The notes: generated by a model not told the origin, from the sequence alone. Shown: positions 1 to 13,578, numbered from the stretch's first letter. The stretch: DNA of 64,000 bases from Hybos culiciformis (GCA_964007475.1 OZ023275.1:5828001-5892000), one strand, 5' to 3'. Numbers and translations: made by a program.

Positions 1-3000
1 AATCCACTTATTAAAGTCCTGATGATGATAAAAATATATATGTATAAGGATCCTCATCATGTTTATGCTAATTTATTTAACTTTATTATATCACAGATGA
101 TATCAATATTTAAATTTTATAACAAATATTGGTTTTTGGATCACTACCCTCAATTTTTATGAACATAAATACGACATACTATAGATAAATACTAACATAC
201 AATGAAGAAAAATATTTGCATTAAAAATTTAAACTAATCTACTAATCTTGATTTGAGATAAATTATGTCTATAGTAAAAATTTAGAGGCTTGATTTGGTT
301 CAATTTATATTACATCTTTTTAGAAAATAAATTTTTAAAGAGTCTTAAAAATGAATAAAAATTCTAATATATATAATATGTTTTATTTTCTCAATTACCA
401 CAGCACAGAGATCTAGGTATTTATATAAATTTATTTTAAATAATTTGAATGGCATGATTTTCGTCCAAAGACACACTCTATCGTTACTTATCTCTGATTT
501 AAACATTTCTTCATCATAACTAGAATTATATGGAATTGTCACTATGATAATTTAATTTGAAAATTTATTTACATAGTCATCATATGATGTATCCTTTGTA
601 TGTATGTTAAGAAATGAAGATATCAAACAAATTTTAAAGATATACTGAAAAAAAAATAAAACTAAAAACTCTTGAAATATTGAACATATGGGTTCATTGT
701 GATTTTTGTACGTATTAATTGTGAAATCTAGATAAGTCATTAAAAGTTGAGGAAAACACTTTTTAAAATTAAGGTTATAAAACATTTATAAAATATTTTT
801 AAATTATAATTTACATTTAATATGACATCATTATTTAAACTAAATAATATTCATTGTAAATTTTAATGGTTGTAAAATCGTATTAATGTCGATTATGAAG
901 TTTTTAATTCTTCTAATGATATTAATTTTTAAGAAAATATTTTGCAAAGTTTTTAAAAAATTTACTGAAATAACTAAAATTTTTCTTTCCAGTGCCAAAA
1001 AATTCAAAATCTAAGTATTTTTTCATTTCATTGTAAATTCAAGTTTTTATTTTATTTTTTTCCAAATACAATTTGACCACTTTAAAAATAAAAGGCTCAA
1101 AAAAAAAATCCTTAGTACACAGAAATTGTTAAAAAAATAAAAAAAATAAAGATGTTTTTTATTAAAATATTCTTAAAAATGTAAATATGTAAAATTTTCC
1201 CTGTAGAAAAATGAACCTCTAGAGAAATTTTTTTAGACATTAAAAGCTAAAAGGAACAATTTGAAAAATAAAATATAAAATTTGAACGACTTTTTTGAGA
1301 TAATGATGTATATAATGTATATAATATAATAATAAAATACATTTAGTTTTCCAAATATGTATTATGTACAATTTTTAAAAGTATAACTTATAAATATGCA
1401 TGAGATAAAATTTATATTAAATGAGTCTCCATTGCCTTTGCTTCATCAAGCAAGCCAAACTCATCTTTGCTTATAATTTATGAGAAAAGATTTGTGTATT
1501 TTTTACTTTTTTTTTTGGTTAATAAAATTCAGAGTTTATTAAACTTAGAAATTTAACTATGCAAATAATTGATGATGATGATGATAGCATGAATAAGAGT
1601 TTTAATATTAAATAATAAAAATATATATATCAAAAGCTAACTTCTTTTACTTAAAAATTATACTTTACATTGGAGAACAATATTATTTACTAATATTTTA
1701 CATCATCTTAAGTAACAAAAAAGAAAATTTTTATATTCATACATATAGAGTTTTTATTACTTTTGAGCATAAACATATTATTTATGGATAATATTATGTT
1801 GATGCATTAACATTTCCCAGAATACGGACAAAAATTAAATAAATTTTGTGTATTTCTATGAAGAGAAAAGCAAGTCGAATAAAGTAAAAGTTCGGAACAA
1901 GTTCTTCTGATACATGGAAATAAGGGACAGATATTATGTGCATGTGTACGGACACTTAGTTCAATAATAAGGTTTAAAAGAGATAAATTCATATCTACTT
2001 AGTATACAAGTCAATGTTTACATATTGAGTTTCTCACATAGTTTCCTTAGAACGTGGTTATTTTTGGTAAATTATTTTTTAATAAATAAGCAATTAAATT
2101 TAATCTAAACCACCTAAATTTTGAAAATTTCTTAATATTTACTTAGTTATTAAGGAAATATTGTTATTGTAATTGAAATAAATAAAAATTAATTAAATTT
2201 AATTCAATGAATAATTATAAGTTGTAAGCTATATTATATATATGTATTTTATTTTTTCCGACCAGGAAATTTAAATTTTAATAAATCAATAAAATTGAAA
2301 AAAAAATTAATCATCATAAATATACAAAAGTCACTTTCACCAAGCAGCATGGAAATTTATTATTAAGATTTTAAAAAATCTAACGCAAAATAGAGATAAG
2401 AAAATTTAGCCGCATAATGAATTAAATATTCATAAAATAAATTAAAATATTATAAAGTTTATTAAATATAAATTTATTATAAAGTTAAACAAATATTTGT
2501 CAAAAATATTTCCATTGGTAAGACTTCGAAAAATTTAATTGTAAAATTTATTTAAGTTATTCTGTCGCTGATTGGTATAAGAACTTGAAAAATTTTATCC
2601 TTATTTGCATTTTATATCCTTCTGTTATTAAAGTTTTTATTTTTAGACATATAAGTAAATATGTATTTTGGGTGTTAACTAAAGAAAAACATTTTCCAAT
2701 TAAAAATACTTTTTACAACAAACATTATTTTTCAAAAGTGAATACAGAATATTTTCTTCTCAAATAAAATTATCGTGGTACTTAGAAATTACTAAATTTG
2801 ATTAAATAATTAAGTTAAATTATATTAAGGTATTAGATCAAAGGAATTGTTAATCATTATTTGAAGAAAAATAAATATATATTTATTTTTCGTTATACAT
2901 AACTTATTGGATTAAGGTGTATTTATCAATAAAGATAGTATGGTTTTATCTTTAAATATTTTAATTTATTAAACAAATGTTGAAATAATATTTAATGATT

Positions 3001-6000
3001 TTAAAAATATTTATTTAATAAAAAACGTTGTACTAAAATTGAGAAGTCTTCCAAAAAAGTTTGCATTCAATGATAATGTTCTGAAATCATAATGTTCTGA
3101 AGTATAAATGCTCCGATTGTCATCATTTCGCATTGAGACGCTTAGATTATTTGATGAGCTCAGAATTTTGGTATAAAGTTATTGAGCATAGTTCATTTGT
3201 TTGTTTCAAAACTTTTAGACACGGTATCTCTTCTATCTTGTAGTGTGGTATAGAATTGTTAGTTTTCTTTTAATTCCTTTTTATAATATACTATTCTTGT
3301 GCAGCCTATCAAAAATAAAAAAAAAAATTGAAAATATGTCAAGTTTTATTTCTTGCAAAATTAAATAAATTGAAGAATTAAATTTTCATTTAAAAATAAA
3401 TTTTATTGATTTTTTAAAATTGTGAATTCTCATTTTAATTGCGAAAATTTTCTTATATGAGAAAATATGTTCACGAACCCAATTGTAATTTTTTTAAAAA
3501 ATTAATAATGGATTGGTTAAATTTAATATGTTATTAAAATTTCAAAATTTGTTCTTTTATTAATTCTTTTTCCTTAAATTACGATTTTAAATAAAATATA
3601 TAGTAATAACATAATTTCATATTGTGTCACTAATCTGGCCGTAAAAAGTAATCAACGTAAAAATTAAATTACCTAATTTCTTATTTTTCATTACGATTAA
3701 CTTCTTTAGCATGAAGAGAAAAACCTATTAATTATAATTTCTCCATCTGAAAAAAAAAAAAACAAAAAAAATTAAATAAGTTATAAGATTCAGAATTATG
3801 GCAAAAAAAAACAATGTTATAAAAATATCTTTGGTTGATAAGGTTTTTTTTATTTTTATTTTCAAATAAATGAATCCAATTTATTATTTTTATTTATTAT
3901 ACGTAGAATTTATTTTTGTTGCAATTAGATATAATGAGAATAATTTCTCAAATGTCAATTTCAGTAACTTTTTTTTTAAATTATTTTTTATCCGATTATT
4001 GTTATCATTATTATTATTTTTGGGTATTTTTTTTTTTAATTCCAATTTATTTCTCAACCCTAATGAGTTATAGGTTATAGGTAATTTTTGTTACCTTATA
4101 TTCCTTTAACTTAACCCTGAAAAATTTCGATAATAAAGTTATTGGCATTAAATTTTGCATTATATATATTGTTTTTCTCACCTCACTAAATCCAGCAGCA
4201 GAGATTATAAAAAAAAAAAAAAGTATCTACACACAATTTAATTTAAACTATATAACCACTTACTAATTATATATTAAAATTTAATTTTCGAATTTCAATT
4301 TAATGCCAAAAATTTTAAATTAAAATTACAATAAAATTTTCTTTATAACTACTAAATATTTTGTGGAATCTTAAGTTGTCAGAATGGTATTAAAATTTAA
4401 GTGTAAATTTTTCAAATAATTTGCTTTTATTTAAAAAATTTTTGGTTTAAAAATTCTTTCCATATACATACACACAAATAATATATTTTTCTTTTATTTG
4501 AAAATATTTTTGTTGAAATGTATAATTGGAAAATTTCCATTTACCTTAAAGTGCATATTTTGAATATATTTGCTTTTTATTATTTTGAACGAAGCATAAA
4601 GATATGCACCGAAATAAGGATAAAAGAAAAATTTTTTTTGTATGTATAGTTTTTAAAGCAAACATTTTTACGAACGTACACAAACATAAAATCATGCAAA
4701 TAATTTATACAGATTTTTAATTTTTCGAAATTTCCATATGATAGTTTTCTTATAAAAATATTGTTTTTACTTTTTCTGTATAAATTGAGTTAATTTTTGA
4801 AATTAAGTGAACTGATAAGATTTTCACAAACAATGTAAAGCTGGAAATTTATTCCTATTTGATATATGTATTAATTGAAATGAGGATTTAAAAGCAATGA
4901 TTTTGTTAAAGTTACTACTTTCCTCCATTAAATCAACAGGAATGAAATTATTATTCATTACTATAAAAATTTTAGTTTAACTGTTTCGACAATTACCTAG
5001 TTTAATTCCTTTTTAGTTGCCGAATTTTTTCTTGATTGAACACAACTATTTTAACGAAAAAATTCTAAAATGTTTACTCAAATTATGAACATTGTAGATA
5101 TTATATTCCTCAAATTAAATTTTTTTGTTCTAAAATAAGGAAAGAATTTTGGAAGACAAAATTTCGACTTGCTGCGGCGATGTTCTTCTTTTCACAAAAC
5201 TCTTTTTAAAATTATTTTAAAAACTTTTAAAATCAAATCCTCAAAATTAATATCTTTTATGTTTTAAATTTTTTTTTTAAAATAATAACAATATTTTTGT
5301 GGAATTAATATTGTGTAGCAAGGTAATACAGAAAGTTTAGAAGTGCCAAAAAATGAACGTTTTATAATTGTAATTAGAATTTTGATTGGAATTATTTAGA
5401 AAAATATAATATAACTATGTATTGTACATGTGTGAACAAATTCTATAAGTGCACGTGTACAAATTCTATATTATTTATATCTATATTCATGTATTAGTAC
5501 ATAATATGTATTCTTTTAAAAATGAAGTAGTACATATGATTTCTACATCTAAAGGTGTGGGACGCGTTAATTAAATTATTATACAAATCATTTTCACACA
5601 TCATGATTTTAATTTTCTTTTTTTTACTATTGAACAATAAAATGAATTCTGTTTGGATTATATAAACTTTTTAACCACAAATCGTCTTAAAAGAAACTTT
5701 TTAAAGAAAAAGACGTAAATGCTAACATTTAAAAGAAATTAAAGAAAATTTAATTTTACCATTTCTAACAGAATTACTTAAACTAAACAAATGAAACTAG
5801 TTTTTCTTCCGTCATAAATCACAAATTCAGTAGGGTAGAATTTAAGTATTATTCCTGATTTTTTATAAGTCAATAATATTAATGTATATATAAATAATAT
5901 AAAAGTATTTCGGTCTTAATTTTTCTCAAAATATTGAGTTACAATTAAACAAAAATCATATCACACTGAAAGTTAATTTTTTTTTACCAATTAGAAAAAT

Positions 6001-8790
6001 TGTTATAAATTCAAAAGATAATTTTTTTCTTCATATAAAGAAACATTTTATAACTTAATGCTGAAACATAGTTAAAGAAAATTCTTATTATTTAACTTTC
6101 TTACATTTATCTTTAAAATCATGAAATGAAATTATAAATTATTCAAATAGAAAAGTTAATTTTAGATATTTAACAATTAACTGACATTTTCCATTTACAT
6201 TAATAGTTATATGATTCTAACAAGCAAAAACAGTGTTGTAAAAGATTGTAAAATTGTATTTCATTCATGTTTTCGATTAAACTCTACTCGATTTTACTCA
6301 GAAACGTAAATCAGCAACATGAAGTTAAAAATTTGAGATCAAATCTATTAGAAACTTTAAGTGCTAGTTACTGAAATCCATTAAGCTGTAACTTTGAATC
6401 ATTTCTATAAAGGTTGAAAACCCATTCCCTTTTAACGTTTTAACTTAAATAGCAAATTCTTTTTCTGTGTTTTTGCATTTGTTTCAAATGAGGTCTTTTT
6501 TTTAATTTGACATGATTATCACATAAACATAATTAATAATTAAATTACTATTATATAAAATTACTAATAAATAATAATTCAGTATTATGTATGCATAATT
6601 GTATACTTTTATACAATATGTAAAATATCATTTAAATATATTAATTAATGCAACTGCATATATAAATAATATACGTAATTATAATATCAAGTTTATTAAT
6701 AAACTATTACTTCTAAATACTATTTCTCATATATAATTTAATTAAAGTGCAATATTATGTAATTGTAATCATAGTGTTAAGATTTTTTGTAGTTTGGTGC
6801 CTTTAGATAATTTCGTGGATATTCGCAAAAAAATGATTGTACGACAAGGTTATCTTTAATAACATTTCATTTCTACATAAAGAAATAAATTTAAGAAAAT
6901 TATTTAGGTATCTAAAATTTAAATATCTTTAAAATTTTCTTAATTTCTTAATTTCGTTTGTGAGATAGTAATTACTTTTTAATTATAAATTAATTTATAA
7001 AATACTTGAGGAAAAATAAAAAATTGCTTTTAACAAATTGCTCCTAAGGTTAAATATGTATAACCTAAATTTTAAGTAAATTATACTATACTAAAATTTC
7101 AAAAATATGTGCCATTTGTTATTAAATTATGAAATAATTATAGAAAACCTAAAACAATTATTATATCATTTAACCCTTAGTTAAAATTATTATTTACAAA
7201 CCATTTTTGATTTTAAATTAATGTTTTTCTATATTAGATTTTTATATTATTATGTTATAAATATAGTCTGTGTTACTTTTTCAACATAGTTTTTATTAAA
7301 TAATTATGTGGTAAAAAAATTTATTAAATATTTATAATTTTATTACTAACATAGATTTTTTCACTCACGATAACTTCGTTATTTTCTTGCAGCTTAATGT
7401 TTACAAAAAAAAAAAACTTGTAAAACTATTGAATATTTATTAATAAAATTCAATTATATTTTTTTGTATATAGTACAAAAATGATATTAACCTATTATTA
7501 ATTGTGGGCGATTTATTTAAAATTTATGTAAGAATTAAAAATAATGTTTGCCATATTAATTAAAGGGAACGTCTAAAAAATCAATTATAGAATATTTGAA
7601 TTATGTACATCTATATTCTTCATTTCTTAATAAAAAAAAATTAATAACGAATATTGAAAAAAAAAACTGAAATTAGTTTATTCAAAAACTATATAAGTAT
7701 AGTATATATAGAATAATACTGAATAAAACTGCAGAAAATTACATTAACATTTAACAATATAAATTTTCATAAATACTTATTGGGCTCTCTTAACTCTATG
7801 GTGGGATTATAAAGACTTTTCAATTCATTAAAATTTCATAAACAGCTTTAAAACTTTATCTTTCAAAAGTATACATGAAATTATTGAAAATTGGTTTAAA
7901 AAGTGGTTAATTTACTTTTTTCCTGATCTGTACAACGTTATAAAGAATAACGAATAATTGAATTTAATTTTGCAACTAAGAAAAAAAAAATAAAGAAGAT
8001 GTATGTATCTTTCAAATTTGTGTTTAACGTAAATTTTTTTTTTTGCAAGATAACATATTTATTGCTAAAACAGCTCGTACTTTAACTTTTATTATATCTG
8101 TTCATGGTTATATTTTTCGCTAAAAAACAATAAAAATTTTAATTTTTTTTTTCACTTTGAATCTGAAAAGTCCTAGAATGTTCTATTTATTAACCTAAAA
8201 CGGAGAGCCATCATGATTTGTCTTGTGTGGTTCGCTTAGACAGGAACAGAAAGTACTAAAAAAGAGTAAAAAATGGAACATAGATTTTTTAACAAGTTTA
8301 AATCCTAAACTTTTTAATTGTTATAAAAAAAATGTTTATATACTTTCACTGTATTTTCCCATGTTGCGGTCTCTCATATCCGAAATCAGTGTTATAGAGA
8401 TTAAAAGATTATATGCACACAATGTAAACAAAAAAGCAATGAATATTTTAAATAGCATTTTTTACAGTAGAAAAGTTTTAATATCATTAAAAAATTGTAG
8501 TAATTTTAAAACTATAAAATTTTATTAATCGCATTTTCAGCGCAAAGACACAGAGAAAAGTTGCGAGATCTTTAGAACTAATGCTGTAATTATTTTATAA
8601 TTGGCAATTTTATCAATCAAAACTATATTTTTAATCTTTATTTTTTGAAAAGATGAAAACAAAATACAGATTAAGGATAAAATTAATTGAATTTTACCTT
8701 TAAAGATAGTTATAACACTTTTATTAAATTCAAAACTATAACTTCCACCAAGCCTATTTTTCAAGGCAATTTTCAAACAAAAGAATACAC
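1..8790. other. AT-rich non-coding DNA, no gene recognised
   Basis: This stretch is dominated by A/T homopolymers and short AT tracts, including a five-unit GAT microsatellite at 1571-1585. Open frames on both strands are short, made almost entirely of F, I, K, L, N and Y codons, and match no family I know. I saw no tRNA, long inverted repeat or complete mobile element. A 101-codon frame at 8223-8528 on the plus strand is the longest here, and its composition is that of random AT-rich DNA. The stretch could be intergenic or intronic. Confidence 0.7.
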
Positions 8791-8794
8791 TATC

Positions 8795-9440
8795 CAGGGG
8801 TGTCACCTAATTTTTCTATGAGATCTACTTCGGGCAGTAAAAATCATATGCGATTTACTTTTCTAAAAGTAGGAGAAGGCAATATTTAGGAATCCAAATT
8901 TCACGATTTTTAAAAAATAGTAGAAAGGTTTTCTTCAATTGTTTCTACTTTAATATTGCTATCAAATGGAAGACTCATAAATAAAACTATGCATCAAGTT
9001 TTTTAAAATCTTCAAAACGGTTACCAAATTCTTCAATAACGTTCTTAATTTCTTTGATATATTTATTTTCATCATAATTACTAGAAGCAGAACTTTTTAA
9101 TTTGGAAAATTATATAAACTTTTATTTTCTAGCTTTGATACAAGCAGATTCAATTTTTCTCTGAAAGCATTCACAGCACTCTTCGTAAGAAAAATCATTT
9201 TATTACGATCTAGTTTTAAATTTAAATCATTTCATTTAGCTGTTATATTGGTTAAAAATGCCAAACTAATAACCAAATTGTATCGTCATTTTATTGCTTC
9301 TAATCGCCTCTTTCTCTAAGAAATTTTTTAATTTCATTGATTTCTAAATCGCTGTAGAAATTTTCTTCGACCTAACCGCCTAACATAACTATGCATGAGC
9401 AGTTCGGATGGTCCACCATCGTCAGTTTCTCCCACCTGTA
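8795..9440 (-). mobile_element. Decayed hAT-superfamily DNA transposon fragment
   Basis: The left boundary at 8795 reads CAGGGGTGTCACC, which matches the CAGGGGTG-type termini common in hAT elements. Immediately inside, on the minus strand, lies a degraded hAT transposase reading frame (see the pseudogene entry), oriented with its C-terminal side towards this terminus, as expected. No matching inverted terminus and no 8-bp target duplication could be found to the right, so the right limit at 9440 is approximate and the element is probably truncated. The distance between the terminus and the transposase fragment is too short for a full C-terminal dimerisation domain, which implies an internal deletion. 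Confidence 0.65.
8911..9369 (-). pseudogene. hAT transposase fragment (GTF2IRD2/ZBED5/SCAND3-like clade), broken
   Basis: A hAT transposase catalyses cut-and-paste transposition in the nucleus; this copy is dead. On the minus strand the translation reads, in order and across frames: EENFYSDLE, EIKKFLRERGD, LAFLTNITAK, NDLNLKLDRNK, SAVNAFREKLNLLVSKLENK, YNFPN, EEFGNRFEDFKKLDA and LPFDSNIKVETIEENL. This order (LAFLTDIT, LNxLNLKLQG, VxAFKxKLxL, HFPxL, FxxRFxDFxK, xPFxxDV) matches the middle of the hAT-type transposases related to the domesticated GTF2IRD2, ZBED5 and SCAND3 genes. About 150 residues remain, compared with roughly 600 in an intact protein. Several in-frame stops (for example after NITAK and after FPN) and at least two frameshifts interrupt it. 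The N-terminal BED finger and the C-terminal dimerisation domain are missing. I am confident of the superfamily and less so of the clade. Confidence 0.75.
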
Positions 9441-12061
9441 GTTTGTTTCTTATTTAATAGTTTCTTATTGTGATTTTTTGTATGTATTTAGTACAAATAG
9501 TTTTTCATTCTTGAAATTGAAAATGGCAATTTGAAAGGAAATAAATATCTGAAATATGAACATTTGTTGCCGATCGACCTAAAATCATAACGCGATCTAC
9601 GTTATTGACACTTCTGCACTATACACTAAAATCATATTATGATTTCTGGTTTATTGCATTGTTTTTTTAATGAACAGGAAATTAAACAAACTTTTTGAAC
9701 ACTGAGAATATACAAAAATTTTGAAAATACAACATTTTTAACATGATAATCTTCCAAAATAAAAGTTTATAAATTTTCTTGCATTAGGGAAACTTTTAAA
9801 TATTTGACAAAGTATAAAATTTTGAATGCCAGAACTAGAATGTATATTATATGGAAATTTCTTAATAATAATAGATAAGAGAATGTATATTATAAGGAAA
9901 TTTCTTATTGATTTTTCTTAACATTTGGAAGTATTAAATTTTTAATTTTTGATATGTTTTTATATACATCTTAATATTTAGTTAATAATTCAAAAAATTA
10001 AATATACATACTGTAGATGTGATAAACAATAATTCTAAGTACATATTAGAAATATAATTTAATTTTAAATTGCCAAGAGATATTACGTAGTTCTAGAATA
10101 TTGAGATTATCTGAAAATATTTAGTTTTAATTTGATATTTTTATTGTATCAGTTGACCATTCTGAAGATATGAAGTTCTAAATTTAAGTTATCTATCTAT
10201 TACATTAAATAATTTTCAAATATTTATGTTCTTTACATTTTGAAACGTAGATAATAAAGTGTATGTTAATATTGTAAAAACATATTATTATTGATTAAAT
10301 TATTTTTAAGAATTATTTTATATCTCGAATGTTGAAAAGATATGTATTTATGTATGCAAGATCCACAGAACTTCTTTGTTCTTTGAATATTTTAATAATT
10401 TTTAATTTTCAATTAAAGTTTTGCTCTTCAATAAGCTGTTGTTTATACCTTAACGTCTTGTTAAGAAAGTATTATTAATTTTTATTTTTGGTTACATGTC
10501 TTGTAGCAGTGCTATTATTGTCGTTAAAAAAACTAAAAATCTTTTTATAATTTATCTAATCTTAGCAAAAATTAAACAATACGTAGTGAGAAATTCAAGT
10601 ACCGAAATGTTATTTTTATTGAACATGTTTACAGTTTCTTATCATCATCTCGGTTTAGTATTCTCATATAAGATATATATAATCTATTATCTACTGATGT
10701 ATGTCCACCGCAATCTAGTTTTCACCTCAAGATTGGTACAAGACATATTAGAGTCAGGTAAAAATATTACAGCGGGCGTTGTTAGTTTCTTAAGATGTAA
10801 AAACAAGAGTAAATGGCTTATATGTATTTCCAATACGAGAACAAAATTGTTTCATTTTGTTTTTTTCCGTAATTGGTAGATGGTGTTTAGACTCACCTGA
10901 CAGGCAATAAAATGGTTCAATGAGCCTACGCTAAGATGTTAACGAATAGACAAAAGCTACATAAATTAAAAAACTTATATAACTTAAAAATATTGTAAAT
11001 CTCTTAAAAATAATGTAATTAGTTAACATAATTAATTATCAAGAATTATGAATATAGTCACAACACAATCATTCAAATGTTTAATGTCAGTATGTTCCCC
11101 AAATTAAAGATGATCATTATCACCATCATCAACATTAGGTTTGAAAAAAGCTGCAAATGATGTTTGGATTCACTATATACATATTATGGGAATGAATTTC
11201 ATTGAATTTCATTGAATTTGAATAATCATCCGAGTTTCTTTTTCAATTAACAAAACTTCAAAAAATTTGTTGTGTCTAGCTTTAAGTCAATTTGAATTAA
11301 AATATTTATAAACTATTTATTGCGGAGAATAAATTGCTCAATACCTTTTGAAAATAGTTTGAAGAATATTGATAATATTTTTAAATTATTTTTATTAGAA
11401 AAAATTACTATTGCTACTAAATAATTTTTAGAAAGATAATCAAAGGTTATTTTAAACAATTATTAATTAAATTGTATAAATGTATTAAATATTATTAAAT
11501 TTTATTAAATTAATTTCCGTGTCTAAGCATAATCATTTTATTGCTATTAATTAAATCTAAAGTCGCACACATTTGATATATAAATTTGAATAATAATTAT
11601 AATAAAAATTGTTTTGAAAAGGAACTCACATAATATTTAAGTTATGATTCTATGACCCAATAATTGTCCTGAATTATGATAATTTCCAACATTTGTTTTT
11701 CTAATAGATAATTAAAATTTTCTCTTATCAGAAAAACTATAATTTTTTGAACTCCTATTTTTAAATAAGGTTAAGTGGTGTCTGAGAAGAGATGTTGAAA
11801 AAGAACCTAAGTACCTATAAACTGACCATATTTGTCCAGCTTAATGCTGGACAAATGCTGGACATTTTTAGTTATTTGCAAATATCTCGAAAACGGTGCG
11901 TTTTACAGCATTTTTGAGGCTGTCCAACCTTCGGTGACCATCAATTCAACTTTTAATTACCTATTCAAAAAGCACTGGAACTTAATAAACTATCAAAGGG
12001 TTACTGAGATATTGAAATTAACTTCTTCGAAGTGAGAAAAATGCGAAAAAAATTAACTCAG
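9441..12061. other. AT-rich non-coding DNA with one unusually long open frame
   Basis: Apart from the 127-codon frame at 10496-10879, this stretch shows only short AT-biased frames and small local duplications, such as an 11-bp motif repeated near 11185-11220. Between about 11825 and 12050 the base composition is more balanced and there is a local repeat of GCTGGACA-like sequence near 11837-11870. That section may be older flanking sequence of the small inverted-repeat element that follows. No RNA gene was seen. Confidence 0.5.
10496..10879 (+). other. Longest non-repeat open frame (127 codons), function not recognised
   Basis: I do not recognise this protein. It begins MSCSSAIIVV, has hydrophobic stretches around residues 13-27 and 50-70, and ends with a basic segment (KNKSKW, TRTK) before the stop. 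No catalytic motif, zinc finger or signal peptide is clear. The DNA between about 10680 and 10830 is less AT-biased than its surroundings, which is mildly suggestive of former coding sequence. A frame of 127 codons is uncommon at this base composition, but a single chance occurrence in 64 kb is quite possible. There is no recognisable promoter context, splice-site pattern or neighbour to support a gene. Confidence 0.12.
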
Positions 12062-12209
12062 CTGTTTTTTTTTGAAAATGGTATAAGTCCACATTTTAAA
12101 AAAAATGAGTTAATGGTAATTTTAGTAAGATATAGCCACCTTCTCTCCATATTTACATGAAAAAATGATACATGAAAAAATGGACTTATACCACATTCAA
12201 AAATAACAG
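12062..12209. mobile_element. Short inverted-repeat element (MITE-like, 148 bp)
   Basis: The ends are inverted copies of each other over about 35 bp with a few mismatches. The shared core is GGTATAAGTCCA at 12080-12091 on the plus strand and its complement TGGACTTATACC at 12181-12192. Both arms start with CTGTT next to a T-rich run. There is no coding capacity in the roughly 75-bp interior. No clear target duplication was found, so the superfamily is unknown. Confidence 0.6.
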
Positions 12210-13008
12210 TTTAATTATGTTTAAAGTATTATCATATATGTAATTCGAATGCGTAACTTTTAACATTTTGTGTACGTTAAATTTTATGTAAAAAGTTATG
12301 TAAATTATTTTTTTATGTAACTGTCATGATAGTTGGAAAAGGATACATTATATTTAATATCCCTAGGCCCACTTTATTATCATATAATTTTGTTATACAT
12401 AACACTGAATATATTTTATAATTTTAGATTTATGATTGCAAAAGAATTGATTTGATATATGCAAATTTACTTAGGTATTTGATTACTTATAGCATTTTCT
12501 TTAATGTACAAAATGTTGGCAAGGGAAGGTGACATAAAATATATTTAAAGTTATATATATATTTAATTTGTGTAGATAACGGAATTTTGATATAAAAGTA
12601 ACATTAACCTTTTCTTAACATAAACAATCGAACTCGACAAGTGAATTTTTTTGTGCAAACTATTGTTATTATTTTATTTTTGGTTGATGGGCGTGTTTCA
12701 ATTTGTTACTAAAAATCGGTAAAAATCTCAAAACTATAAAAAGAATATTAAAACCCTTTCTTTATTGCCGTAATATTTTTCAGTAGTTTTTCAATATGAT
12801 AACTCCTTTCGAAATTACAACACATCATAAAACACGTAGCAAGCAATTATTTAAATAAATTCTGTATATTAAATTTGAAATTTGAATCGTACAAAAGTTC
12901 TACGAAAAAATGATAGTATGTATGTCTACGTATAGAAAACTAGAACAGAAATAATTATTTCTGAAACAGAAAAAGAGCTAAATATGTGTGCATAATTAAA
13001 TAAGATTA
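12210..13008. other. AT-rich non-coding DNA, nothing recognised
   Basis: I see only AT-rich sequence with homopolymer runs here. There is no long open frame, no RNA-like fold and no terminal repeats. Confidence 0.6.
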
Positions 13009-13018
13009 GATAATAGTA

Positions 13019-13209
13019 GATTATTGTATATGTAAACTAAATTTGTTATTAATTAAGAGTTCTGTATACAGAAAAATACATTGACACGAGTCAATACTTA
13101 TATCACGAGACCGAAGGTCGAGTGATATAAATTGACAAGTGTTAATGTATTTTTCTGTAAATACAGAACGAGTTGTATAACAAATTTTTTTTACATATCC
13201 AATATACTG
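13019..13209. repeat. Long imperfect palindrome in copy 1
   Basis: The arms pair from the outside inwards: GATATGTAAA/TATATGTAAA, AAATTTGTTAT on both arms, GTTCTGTAT, then GAAAAATACATTGACAC (left) against GAAAAATACATTAACAC (right arm complement). The apex is a separate hairpin, TATCACGAGACC and GGTCGAGTGATA around GAA. Transcribed, this could fold into one long, nearly continuous stem of about 90 bp. Confidence 0.85.
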
Positions 13210-13359
13210 TTTTAATGCGTAGAGGAGAGGTAGTTGCAAAGAGAGAATATTTTTTCTTCTCATTTTTTCTCTTTTTTTTTTTGTATTTGGCTATATTGAA
13301 ATAATGTGAGAGACATTATGTTTGTTTAGGTATTACGTAATATTCAATACGAAACATCT

Positions 13360-13482
13360 AAATGATTTCATTATTTACGCTGATGCATCTAAATTTTTTC
13401 ATTATATACGCTGATGCATTACATTTTTTCATTATTTACGCAGATGCATCTAAATTTTTTCATTATTTAATCAGATGCATCT
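13360..13482. repeat. 31-bp minisatellite, four units
   Basis: There are four tandem units of about 31 bp with the core TTCATTATTTACGCTGATGC and small changes between units. A related fifth segment (TGCATGTGTATTGACGCA) follows. The homologous array in copy 2 has three units, so the number changes by whole repeats. Confidence 0.85.
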
Positions 13483-13578
13483 AAATGATTGCATGTGTAT
13501 TGACGCATATAATACTCCATTTAGTGATCTAAATTCTATAGCACTAAATACAACATAACGATCCCCAACGCATTAAAG

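Larger units (their letters stand above)
13009..13578. repeat. Palindromic repeat family, copy 1 (570 bp)
   Basis: This copy shares near-identical sequence with 38403-38933 and clear similarity to 41633-42055, 54766-55080 and 55640-56120. It has two parts. The first is a roughly 190-bp imperfect palindrome (13019-13209). The second is a tail (13211-13578) bounded by inverted ends: TTTAATGCGTAG.GGAGAGG at its start and the complement of TCCCCAACGCATTAAA at its end. The tail carries a four-unit 31-bp minisatellite and a small hairpin around the motif CATTTAGTG...CACTAAATAC. The 80-codon open frame over the palindrome is a by-product of the repeat, not a gene. No transposase or target duplication was found, so its mode of spread is unknown. 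Confidence 0.85.

Noticed and set aside
8223..8528. 101-codon plus-strand frame next to the hAT relic
   Set aside because: Composition is that of random AT-rich DNA, with no match to hAT transposase motifs or any other family, and its orientation is opposite to the relic.
13021..13263. 80-codon minus-strand open frame, with related frames at 38447-38656, 41682-41945 and 54787-54999
   Set aside because: All four lie over the palindromic repeat. Their similarity to each other reflects the DNA repeat, and the frame is not consistently conserved (even the strand differs), so they are not a gene family.
13360..13482. CRISPR-like array of regular repeats
   Set aside because: The 31-bp units are directly adjacent without unique spacers, and the context is eukaryotic, so this is a minisatellite.
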